Shown: positions 54,488 through 61,578 of the stretch, in pieces | How positions within the stretch are numbered: position 1 is the first letter of the stretch | Layout: each line of letters starts with the position of its first letter | Assembly (NCBI GenBank): GCA_947446575.1 | Contig: CANFHC010000013.1 | Location: 25,167-89,166, forward strand | DNA from: Bacteriovoracaceae bacterium | Lineage (GTDB): Bacteria > Bdellovibrionota > Bacteriovoracia > Bacteriovoracales > Bacteriovoracaceae | Direction: 5' to 3' | Length of the DNA: 64,000 nt | Position numbers and translations under genes: made by a program | Notes under the pieces: model-generated | Told to the model about the DNA's origin: nothing | The model's input: the letters and a program-made list of their open reading frames with translations, nothing else | Databases searched by the model: none

Positions 54488-55168
54488 ATGATTAATTGGA
54501 ATAAACACCTAAATTTTTCGTCTGCTAAAAATAACAAACTTCTCTTTTGGTTTGCGGGTGCCAGTTTTTTCATGGCGCTTTTTATTAAATTTACAGCTGA
54601 AGTTTTTGAAGACGACAAAATTCTAAAAATAGACAACAGCATTTTAACATTTATTGGATCACACTTACGCTATCCATTTTTCAATGGCATCGCTGTTGAT
54701 ATAACGGCCATGGGCTCACCGACAGTAATTACCATTGTCTCGATCACAGCAATAAGTGCACTGATTTTTGCGAAAGATCGCCTCGGGGCGATTTATCTTT
54801 TTTTAACGGTGAGTGGCGCCACCATATTAATGGCCGTACTAAAGTTTTTTATAGCAAGACCTCGCCCACAAATTATTACTCATTTGGTAGAAGTTCAGGG
54901 GCTTTCGTACCCAAGTGGACATTCACTAATCGCAACGGCAACCTACCTAGCAATAGCTCTACTTGTTTGCCGTTATATTAAGTCCATCAAAAAAATAGTA
55001 TTATTACTTTTATTAACAATGCTTTTAATTTCTTTAATCGCACTCTCTAGACTCTATCTTGGAGTCCATTATCCAAGTGATGTGATGAGTGGAATATTTT
55101 TTGGAATATCATGGGTATTATTGCTAACAGCTATTTTTAAAATGAGAGTGTCTAATAAAAACTTCTAA
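54488..55168 (+). CDS. PAP2-family membrane phosphatase
   Basis: The 226-residue protein has about six hydrophobic helices and the acid-phosphatase motifs KFFIARPRPQ, YPSGHS and SRLYLGVHYPSDV in order. Such enzymes dephosphorylate lipids such as undecaprenyl diphosphate or phosphatidic acid at the outer face of the inner membrane. The substrate cannot be read here. Confidence 0.92.
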   Translation: MINWNKHLNFSSAKNNKLLFWFAGASFFMALFIKFTAEVFEDDKILKIDNSILTFIGSHLRYPFFNGIAVDITAMGSPTVITIVSITAISALIFAKDRLGAIYLFLTVSGATILMAVLKFFIARPRPQIITHLVEVQGLSYPSGHSLIATATYLAIALLVCRYIKSIKKIVLLLLLTMLLISLIALSRLYLGVHYPSDVMSGIFFGISWVLLLTAIFKMRVSNKNF

Positions 55169-55189
55169 AAGGTTCCTGGAACCTTTTAG
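55165..55189. repeat. Palindromic repeat copy 9
   Basis: CT-A4-GGTTCC-T-GGAACC-T4-AG, overlapping the PAP2 stop codon (CTAA at 55165) and between convergent genes. Confidence 0.9.
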
Positions 55190-55212
55190 CCTTTTAGCAT
55201 TGCTTTTTTCAT

Positions 55213-55632
55213 TTAAGATTCAATTGTTTTTACGTGAATTGCACTAAGTCCTTTGGGACCTTCATTAATTTTAAACTCGACTCTATCCCCTTCAAAAGGT
55301 ACGTCCCCTGAAGCGGCAGATTTGTGGAAAAATAAATCTTCCATTTCTTCTTCGGGCTCGATAAATCCAAATCCTTTTTCGACATCAAAGAATTTAACTT
55401 TTCCATAAAACGTTAGCCTTTGATCAATTTTTTCTAGGCGGGCCACTTCTTTGATTTGTTTTTCATCCCAAACGATTTCGTGGATGGTAACAACTTTTTC
55501 ACCTTTATGAATTTTTTCTAACTGAGCGATAACAGCATTTTCATTTTGGCCATCAACCAACATATCCTTGCGGTTGCGGTTTTTTGTTTTTGTCATATCG
55601 TATTTTACTAACTGAACTCGTACCTTTTTCAT
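55213..55632 (-). CDS. Cold-shock-domain protein with an N-terminal extension
   Basis: The 139-residue protein ends with a cold-shock domain from about residue 72: YGKVKFFDVEKGFGFIEPEE and DLFFHKSAASG, the RNP1 and RNP2 motifs. The first 70 residues are basic and helical (MKKVRVQLVKYDMTKTKNRNRKD) with no known fold, so it is not a typical 67-residue CspA. It probably binds RNA or single-stranded DNA. AGGAAA precedes the ATG. Confidence 0.85.
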   Translation of the reverse strand: MKKVRVQLVKYDMTKTKNRNRKDMLVDGQNENAVIAQLEKIHKGEKVVTIHEIVWDEKQIKEVARLEKIDQRLTFYGKVKFFDVEKGFGFIEPEEEMEDLFFHKSAASGDVPFEGDRVEFKINEGPKGLSAIHVKTIES

Positions 55633-55723
55633 TGTATTTCCTAGTCAATTTCTCACAGCATTTTTTTATATTATATACTATCTAATTTTTGAGGGATAAT
55701 AAATTGAAAAGAAGGAGAATGAG

Positions 55724-56024
55724 ATGAAAAAGATGGACCTAAAAAAAGCCTTCACACTTCTTGAACCAGGCCCAGTTGTACTCATTACTACCAATGACGG
55801 CGTTAAAACTAATATTATGACCATTTCATGGACCATAATAGCTGATTTCACTTCAACGTTTGCCATTACTTCAGGCGACTGGAACTATTCATATAATGCT
55901 CCCTTAATCAAAGAAAAATAAACAGACTATTCACGCTGTTAGCGATAGCACCTTGGTCGTAGACGGTAAAAAAATTAATCGCAAAAAAGCAATGCAATCA
56001 AAACTAGCAGAAATCTTCAGCTAA
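55724..56024 (+). pseudogene. Flavin reductase family gene with internal deletions
   Basis: The first 65 codons (MKKMDLKKAFTLLEPGPVVL, then ITTNDGVKTNIMTISWTII) match the N-terminus of flavin reductase-like FMN-binding proteins. The frame then runs WNYSYNAPLIKEK to a stop at 55921, joining residues that are far apart in relatives. A shifted frame continues with HAVSDSTLVVDGKKINRKKA to a stop at 56024, the typical C-terminus of the family. Deletions and a frameshift have therefore removed the middle of the gene. A GGAG lies before the ATG. Confidence 0.8.
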
Positions 56025-56056
56025 AAAGGTTCCTGGAACCTTTTTGGAACCTTTTT
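56023..56056. repeat. Palindromic repeat copy 10 with a half-unit
   Basis: Full A5-GGTTCC-T-GGAACC-T5 at 56023-56045, then an extra GGAACC-T5 half-unit to 56056. It touches the final stop of the flavin reductase remnant and the end of the convergent gene. Confidence 0.9.
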
Positions 56057-56508
56057 TATTTTTTTTGGAGCTTGCGCATTTCGCCGATAAGGAGAGCGTG
56101 TGCTGGTAGGTTTTTATAGTGTCTGGCCCAATAAAGTAGACTTTTTTTATCGATTTTTCCGTTAAGTATTTCAGGATTATCTTCAATCATTTCTTTCAGA
56201 GATTGAAACTGTTTCAGTCTAATACAAATGACCACTTCTTTTATTTTATCTTTAGTGACATTTTTAAATTCATTTTCAATGCTGGTGTATGTGTGGATGA
56301 GTATTAATGGAATTGCCAATACAAAAAGTGTAGGCATTCGGGGGACGAAATCATCATAGATGAGGCAAATTGCTATGAAATTATAAACAGCTAAAACTGC
56401 CAAAAAGTACATTAGGCAATTAAAGTATCGCGGGAAATTTTTCCAATTGGGAAGGCTTCTTAACTTGAATTTATATTTATCAAAATCAATCGGTTTCATT
56501 TTATACAT
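56056..56508 (-). CDS. Membrane protein of unknown function
   Basis: The 150-residue protein has two hydrophobic helices (about 30-50 and 55-75) between a basic N-terminus and a helical C-terminal part (SLKEMIEDNPEILNGKIDKKSLLYWARHYKN) that resembles an ankyrin-like helix pair. No family is recognised. ATG at 56508 or the in-frame ATG four codons in are both possible. Confidence 0.65.
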   Translation of the reverse strand: MYKMKPIDFDKYKFKLRSLPNWKNFPRYFNCLMYFLAVLAVYNFIAICLIYDDFVPRMPTLFVLAIPLILIHTYTSIENEFKNVTKDKIKEVVICIRLKQFQSLKEMIEDNPEILNGKIDKKSLLYWARHYKNLPAHALLIGEMRKLQKK

Positions 56509-56697
56509 CTGGTAATTTTAACATCGAACTCACTTTTTTTGCGCTCCTAATCTAAAATCAAGATTTCATACTTTTTAAAAAGATGAGTACTGCCTTTAAA
56601 GCTTGGCACCTCTTTGGCCATTACAAGACATTTCGGCAAGAATATTGCTTGTAATAAATAGAACGCAACTCGAACCAAAAAAGCTATGGAGGTAGGT

Positions 56698-57279
56698 ATG
56701 TTATTGCAAAAAAGAATATTAACGATAGGGATATTGTCATTGTTATTGGCAACAGGTTGCTCTAGTCAGAAAAAATTTTCTCCATCTGAAAATAAATCAT
56801 ATGAAGAAGCTAAAAGTCGTGAGGCCACTGTGGCCGCAGCCACTGAAGCTGGTGCAAAAAAATATGTTGAAATTAAATTTAATGAAGGCGGCTCTACTCT
56901 GAGCAAAAGTGCAAAAGATTCGCTTAGAGCAGCATTAAGTGAAGCAAGACGTGAAGGCAAGGTTGACGAAGTCATTATTCTTTCTTGGGCAGATAAAAAC
57001 TATCCGTCAAAAAAATTGAAAAGCCTTTCAAAAAAACAAAGAGATTTAGCTGATAATAGAAATATGAAAGTTAAGGAATATTTAAAATCTTTGGAAGATG
57101 TAGATGTGAACTCATACAATATGGCAGAACGCCCTAGTTCTTTCTCTAAATTATTTAATACTGCTGATAATGAATTAAAAAATTCTATGCTTGAAGCTGG
57201 CCTCTCTACAACGGCAGACAAAGCTGATTACTCTAGCAAAGCTTCGCATTCAGTTATTCTTATAAAAACAAAACAATAA
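56698..57279 (+). CDS. Lipoprotein with an OmpA-like C-terminal region
   Basis: The 193-residue precursor has a lipobox LATGC with C21. A region from about 55 to 110 (VEIKFNEGGSTLSKSAKDSL and then EVIILSWADKNYPS) resembles the beginning of an OmpA-type domain but lacks the final arginine motif. ATG at 56698 follows GGAGGTAGGT; the ATG 12 nt earlier overlaps that site and was rejected. Confidence 0.75.
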   Translation: MLLQKRILTIGILSLLLATGCSSQKKFSPSENKSYEEAKSREATVAAATEAGAKKYVEIKFNEGGSTLSKSAKDSLRAALSEARREGKVDEVIILSWADKNYPSKKLKSLSKKQRDLADNRNMKVKEYLKSLEDVDVNSYNMAERPSSFSKLFNTADNELKNSMLEAGLSTTADKADYSSKASHSVILIKTKQ

Positions 57280-57289
57280 TTAATCAATT

Positions 57290-57318
57290 CATAGGGAGAA
57301 GAACTTATTCTCCCTATG
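57290..57318 (+). terminator. Hairpin after the lipoprotein gene
   Basis: CATAGGGAGAA and TTCTCCCTATG form an 11-bp stem around GAACTTA, 11 nt past the stop. The following T-run is short. Confidence 0.7.
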
Positions 57319-57322
57319 GTCT

Positions 57323-57409
57323 TTAAGAGTTGGTTCTTCGCTTACCTGTTTTAGGATTTATTGAACGTGAGTAAATTCTAAACTCTCCTGATTTTAATTT
57401 TCGAATCAT
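57323..57409 (-). CDS. Conserved-type 28-residue microprotein
   Basis: A perfect GGAGG lies 6 nt before the ATG at 57409, and the frame encodes MIRKLKSGEFRIYSRS then INPKTGKRRTNS, a basic peptide. I recall short proteins of this kind (KKLKSGEYRLYSRKxNPKTGKRRN) in deltaproteobacteria, without a known function; this is memory, not a search. It ends 5 nt from the lipoprotein terminator. Confidence 0.65.
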   Translation of the reverse strand: MIRKLKSGEFRIYSRSINPKTGKRRTNS

Positions 57410-57515
57410 AACTTTCCTCCTGGCTTTAAGTTAGCAAACGATGGGCCAACAACTTAAAAACACAACCTTGACCAATAGGTTCAAGCTTTCACTGGGATTG
57501 ACCGATTAGGTAGTC

Positions 57516-58337
57516 ATGAAATCAATAAATTTATTAAAGACGATTGGTATCCTGATTCTCACAAGTTCCTGTGCAGAAAACCACTTCGGCATCAAACGCG
57601 ACATTGGATCTGAACCTGAAAAATATTTTTTAAATACAGACGCTACTATTAAAAGAATAAAAGAATTGAAAGTAACTTCTCTTAACGATAGCCAATGTTT
57701 TGCTGATCCCGAAACAAAAATCTATTACTCTAACGTATTACAAAGTGCGACTGGAAATTTTAGAGAATTAAAAAGTCAGATCAATGTGACCCAACTAGAG
57801 AACACTGCAAGCACGGAGTATTATTTTTGTCGTGTGACTTGTTTACTGAGCAATCGCTATGCTGCTTTCTGGACCACTTTGACAGATTCTCCCATTAGAC
57901 ACAATGATGATAATGCTTTTATTTGCCAAGGTATTACCATGGAAATGGTCAATATCCCTGGAACATCTCTAACGACTATGGGGCCAGTCGTTCACAATTT
58001 TTCAGTGTTTGAAATGAATGAAGTTTTACCCCGATTAAAAGAAGTGAATTACAAGATATCACCAAGCGCAAAAGCAGAATTAGATAGCATTGCGTTTAAT
58101 AATTTTGCGATAATTTCCAAAGCTTATATAACAAGCTCTATGCCTGCGATGATTGAAGCGGGAATAATTCTCGATCAATTCGCCTATCAAAAAACAGGAT
58201 ATAAAGCCGTCTTAGATAAATACGTTTTGATGCTTAAAAATAATAATGGACAACTCAAAGCCGATTACTCTAAAGATTATTTTGTCATGATGAATCTTAT
58301 TCAGAATGGACGCCATTTCCTTTACGAGAAAATGTAA
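57516..58337 (+). CDS. Lipoprotein of unknown function
   Basis: The 273-residue precursor has a lipobox TSSC (C19). The mature part has four cysteines (SQCFAD, YFCRVTCLLS, FICQG), probably forming disulfides. The C-terminal half is helical. No family is recognised; the ribosome-binding site is weak. The last palindromic repeat overlaps its stop. Confidence 0.65.
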   Translation: MKSINLLKTIGILILTSSCAENHFGIKRDIGSEPEKYFLNTDATIKRIKELKVTSLNDSQCFADPETKIYYSNVLQSATGNFRELKSQINVTQLENTASTEYYFCRVTCLLSNRYAAFWTTLTDSPIRHNDDNAFICQGITMEMVNIPGTSLTTMGPVVHNFSVFEMNEVLPRLKEVNYKISPSAKAELDSIAFNNFAIISKAYITSSMPAMIEAGIILDQFAYQKTGYKAVLDKYVLMLKNNNGQLKADYSKDYFVMMNLIQNGRHFLYEKM

Positions 58338-58371
58338 AAGGTTCCAGGAACCTTTTTGGAGGAACCTTTTT
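58336..58371. repeat. Palindromic repeat copy 11 with a half-unit
   Basis: A4-GGTTCC-A-GGAACC-T5 at 58336-58357 overlaps the lipoprotein stop; a GGAACC-T5 half-unit follows at 58361-58371. It lies between the convergent lipoprotein and PRC-barrel genes. Confidence 0.9.
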
Positions 58372-58384
58372 GGAGTTTTTTTAA

Positions 58385-59074
58385 TTAGGGATGAGCGTCG
58401 TGTGAGTCAGATTCGTATTCTGGACTAGAGTTAATTTCATTTCTGGTCATTGTAACTTCTATGCTTCGACTATACCAATCAACTGAATGAATCGCTTGGG
58501 GAGAAATCATCACTGGCTGTTTCGGAAACAACGCTTTTCTATCGATAACAAGTTTTTGAATTTTCCAATTATCTTCTTCTATTAAAAAATCTTTAATATG
58601 ACCAACTCGCGTGTTCTCTGCTTCAAGAGAATAACCACCTACTATACGACAAGATCTTAGCTGATGAGTTGAATCTTCTTCAGATTCGTTGGAGAAAGCT
58701 TGATCATCACTCAAGCGACTTCTAGGATCTATTCCAAAAATCCCCATATCATCCCAATAATATGGCCAATTATAAAAATCGAAATATCTTTTTTCCATCT
58801 GACGAAATACCGGCAGGTCGGTATCAACGTTGGGGCTATCCTCAATCTGTTGGCGAGTGAGATTAAGTTTTACTGATTGGTTGGACCAATCGATATGTGC
58901 GACCCCCAATGGGGAAATTAATACTCGCTCTCGATTTAAGATCCCTCCAGTCCTTACCACTATGTATCTTATAGTCCATTCCACATCATCAAAAAGTAAG
59001 TCATCTAAATGTCCGATTTTTCCGTCCGTTGCGTGAAGTGATGAATTTAAAATTTTTTTAAAACTCTGTAACAT
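58385..59074 (-). CDS. Protein with two PRC-barrel domains
   Basis: The 229-residue protein has two similar halves: ATDGKIGHLDDLLFDDVEWTIRYIVV near residue 15 and AENTRVGHIKDFLIEEDNWKIQKLVID near 155. Each is followed by VLISPLGV or VMISPQAI and a strand with valine-rich ends. PRC-barrels occur in RimM and photosynthetic reaction centres; standalone pairs are mostly uncharacterised. GGGAG precedes the ATG. Confidence 0.85.
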   Translation of the reverse strand: MLQSFKKILNSSLHATDGKIGHLDDLLFDDVEWTIRYIVVRTGGILNRERVLISPLGVAHIDWSNQSVKLNLTRQQIEDSPNVDTDLPVFRQMEKRYFDFYNWPYYWDDMGIFGIDPRSRLSDDQAFSNESEEDSTHQLRSCRIVGGYSLEAENTRVGHIKDFLIEEDNWKIQKLVIDRKALFPKQPVMISPQAIHSVDWYSRSIEVTMTRNEINSSPEYESDSHDAHP

Positions 59075-59235
59075 CGTAACTCCCTTTATGATTTTTTACC
59101 TAAACATAAAATTAATCTGCAAATTATGAACCATTAAAAAAATAGAAAATTATTATGAATAAGATTTAAAAATTGATCTCTTCACTATTGGATCTAATTT
59201 CGTATGATAAAAATATAGTTATCAAGGAGGACCTT

Positions 59236-59841
59236 ATTAAACTTTACTATTCGCCAGGAGCTTGCTCACTCTCCCCCCATATTGTTGCCAATGAAGCTGG
59301 CATAAATGTCGAGTTGGTCAAAGTCGATCTAAAAAATCATAAATTAACCAATGGCACTGATTTCTTAACGATCAATCCCAAAGGATATGTTCCCGTTCTT
59401 GAAATTAATGAAGGTGAAATTCTCACCGAAGGTCCAGCAATTGTTCAGTATCTTGGTGATCAACAATCCAAGGCAGAAGTTGTTCCCGCAGCTGGAACAA
59501 TGGAGCGCTACCATTTACAAGAAATGCTCGGCTACATTAATTCCGAACTCCATAAGACCTACAGTTTATTATTTAATCCCAGTTTAAATCCAGATGTCAT
59601 AAAAGAGCGAAAAGATTATTTAAAAAAGCGCTATCAGTTTCTTGATAAAAAATTATCAGAGCATGAGTATCTTTTGGGAGAAAAATTTTCCGCGGCCGAC
59701 GCCTATTTATTTACCGTTACAACTTGGGCAAAAAAAATGGAAATTGATCTCTCTGATTGCCCGGGTATAATCGCTTTTCAAAAACGTGTTGGTGAACGTC
59801 CTGCTGTCATTAGAGCGATGAAAGAGGAAGGCCTGATGTAG
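59236..59841 (+). CDS. Glutathione S-transferase
   Basis: From an ATT at 59236, the 201 residues begin (M)KLYYSPGACSLSPHIVANEA, the standard GST (beta-class-like) N-terminus. The glutathione-binding NPKGYVPVLE and EGPAIVQYL follow, and the C-terminal helical domain ends with AADAYLFTVTTWAKK and ERPAVIRAMKEEG. AAGGAGG lies at 59224-59230, 5 nt before this ATT. The only other in-frame starts are two TTGs (59173, 59188) upstream of the ribosome-binding site, giving an odd leader. GST links glutathione to electrophiles. Confidence 0.9.
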   Translation: MKLYYSPGACSLSPHIVANEAGINVELVKVDLKNHKLTNGTDFLTINPKGYVPVLEINEGEILTEGPAIVQYLGDQQSKAEVVPAAGTMERYHLQEMLGYINSELHKTYSLLFNPSLNPDVIKERKDYLKKRYQFLDKKLSEHEYLLGEKFSAADAYLFTVTTWAKKMEIDLSDCPGIIAFQKRVGERPAVIRAMKEEGLM

Positions 59842-60793
59842 AATTCATTTTATAAAACGGTCTAAAACGCACGTTTAACTCCTTACAGTATCCAGGCTCT
59901 AAAAAAGTTGTGGCCTTTAAGTCTTCGCCTAATTGAGTAGAGAAATTATCTTCAATTTTAAGTAGTGCAATTTCTTGTAATGACCAAGGGACGTGTTGAA
60001 CTATTCCATGAAGAGTGTGACCAGAGCGTTGTGTAAATAATCCATAGCGCTCAGTGGCCCATAACTCGAAGTGACTACTTTTTCGAAGAGCCTGAATTTC
60101 AGCAGAAAATTTTAATGACGTCGATGAACTTTGGCTTTCACAAAAATAATTATTCTGATTTTTTTGGATTGAAATTTTGGCTAAATGATAAGGAAGAGAA
60201 AAAAATAGTCGCGCAATACTAATCGCAGGAATTAGATCTGCATCAAGAGTAAAAAAATAGACGCCTTTTATACCGTCTACTTCAACATACGTTCTGAGGT
60301 TGAGCTCATTGAGTTTTGAAAGCCCTGGAACTGAAGGCAAAAAAGGAAATCTAATTCTATCCATGGTAAACGAGACAATAGAGAGAACTGCATGTCCGTT
60401 ATATAAATCAAGCTTAAATGGAACCTTCGCTTGTAAAATTTTTGGATCAACTTGATAGTGCAAAAAGAGAACGTCTTTCCAAACTTGGGCCATAATCCAG
60501 CCTTTGGTTTGAAGTGAAAGTGCCCAAAAATAAAATGCGGGCAAAAGAACTATCCCAAAAATGGCGATGTGATTCCATGAAAAATAAATATAAATTGGCG
60601 TTAGACATAAAACCCATAAAGCTATCAGACGAGCCGAAAGATCTTGAAATTTTTTTGAGCATAATCCCAAGGCAAGAACAATGTCTATAAGTCCAGTTAA
60701 CAAAAAAGGAATGTCAGAATCAAACATCCCAAGATTTAGCAGATGAAGAATTCCAGAAAAAAATAAAATTAGACTCAATATTATCCGTGCCAT
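59810..60793 (-). CDS. DUF2071 protein fused to an N-terminal DoxX-like membrane domain
   Basis: The 327-residue protein starts with about four hydrophobic helices over the first 100 residues (RIILSLILFFSGILHLLNLG). A DUF2071 domain then follows (DVLFLHYQVDPKILQAKVPF, LNELNLRTYVEVDG, KGVYFFTLDADL). DUF2071 is a COG3361-type acetoacetate decarboxylase-related fold of unknown role. Its 3' end overlaps the convergent GST gene by 32 nt. The start is uncertain (ATG 60793 taken; GGGGAGG lies further upstream). Confidence 0.78.
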   Translation of the reverse strand: MARIILSLILFFSGILHLLNLGMFDSDIPFLLTGLIDIVLALGLCSKKFQDLSARLIALWVLCLTPIYIYFSWNHIAIFGIVLLPAFYFWALSLQTKGWIMAQVWKDVLFLHYQVDPKILQAKVPFKLDLYNGHAVLSIVSFTMDRIRFPFLPSVPGLSKLNELNLRTYVEVDGIKGVYFFTLDADLIPAISIARLFFSLPYHLAKISIQKNQNNYFCESQSSSTSLKFSAEIQALRKSSHFELWATERYGLFTQRSGHTLHGIVQHVPWSLQEIALLKIEDNFSTQLGEDLKATTFLEPGYCKELNVRFRPFYKMNSTSGLPLSSL

Positions 60794-60949
60794 AGAGAAA
60801 ATATAGTCTTTTCCTCCCCTGGTGAAAAGCAAATGAAATGAAGACACCGCTTATACAATGACTTTTTTTGAGAGCTTTTTTTCAAAATTCTCAATACAAT
60901 AAGGCTTACGATAATATTTATCCTTATCAATTCATACCTAAAGGCTAAG

Positions 60950-61492
60950 ATGAAAAAAAATTATTCTTACTTACTAACATTTTTGTTATTTTTATTTTCA
61001 TTCACTATAAAAGCAGAAAGTTTTTATCAAAATAAATATATAGACACGAATAAAAAACAAATCGATTTTTCTGCATTCAAAGGAAAAGTTGTAATGGTGG
61101 TGAATATAGCCACTCGCTGTGGTTACACGGGCCAACTAGATGACATTGAAAAACTTTATCTAAAATATCAATCTCAAAATTTTAAAGTCATTGGATTTCC
61201 AAGCAATGACTTTGGTGAACAAACGCCAGAATCAAACGAAGAGGTTGGCAAATTTTGTCGTTTAAAATACGGGGCCACTTTTCCGATTATCGAAAAACAA
61301 AATGTTTTGGGAACTAAAAAAACCTCGCTCTATAAATGGTTAAATTCTCAAGCTGGTTTTGAGAATGAAGTTAAGTGGAATTTTGAAAAATTTATTATAG
61401 GAAAAGACGGCAAAATCATTGGCCGCTTTCTCTCTCAAGTTGAGCCACTAGATAATAGCATCACTTCACTCATTGAAAAAAATCTTAAATAA
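60950..61492 (+). CDS. Periplasmic glutathione peroxidase-family protein
   Basis: The 180-residue precursor has a signal peptide (to about residue 22). The peroxidatic cysteine C57 is in NIATRCGYTG, and the tetrad regions FPSNDFGEQ and VKWNFEKFI follow; W and N are present but aspartate replaces the usual glutamine. It reduces hydroperoxides, usually with thioredoxin-type thiols as donors in bacterial forms. An export signal is not universal in this family. Confidence 0.9.
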   Translation: MKKNYSYLLTFLLFLFSFTIKAESFYQNKYIDTNKKQIDFSAFKGKVVMVVNIATRCGYTGQLDDIEKLYLKYQSQNFKVIGFPSNDFGEQTPESNEEVGKFCRLKYGATFPIIEKQNVLGTKKTSLYKWLNSQAGFENEVKWNFEKFIIGKDGKIIGRFLSQVEPLDNSITSLIEKNLK

Positions 61493-61578
61493 TTCAAAAT
61501 GAATTATAAAAGTTATTTTTTTAATTAAGAGAATTTTGATAATCGAATGCTCAAACTATTCAAAGTCAGCATTCCCTC

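Noticed and set aside
42533..58371. The palindromic repeats as a CRISPR array
   Set aside because: Copies are scattered between genes with irregular distances and no unique spacers of constant length, and no cas genes are present.
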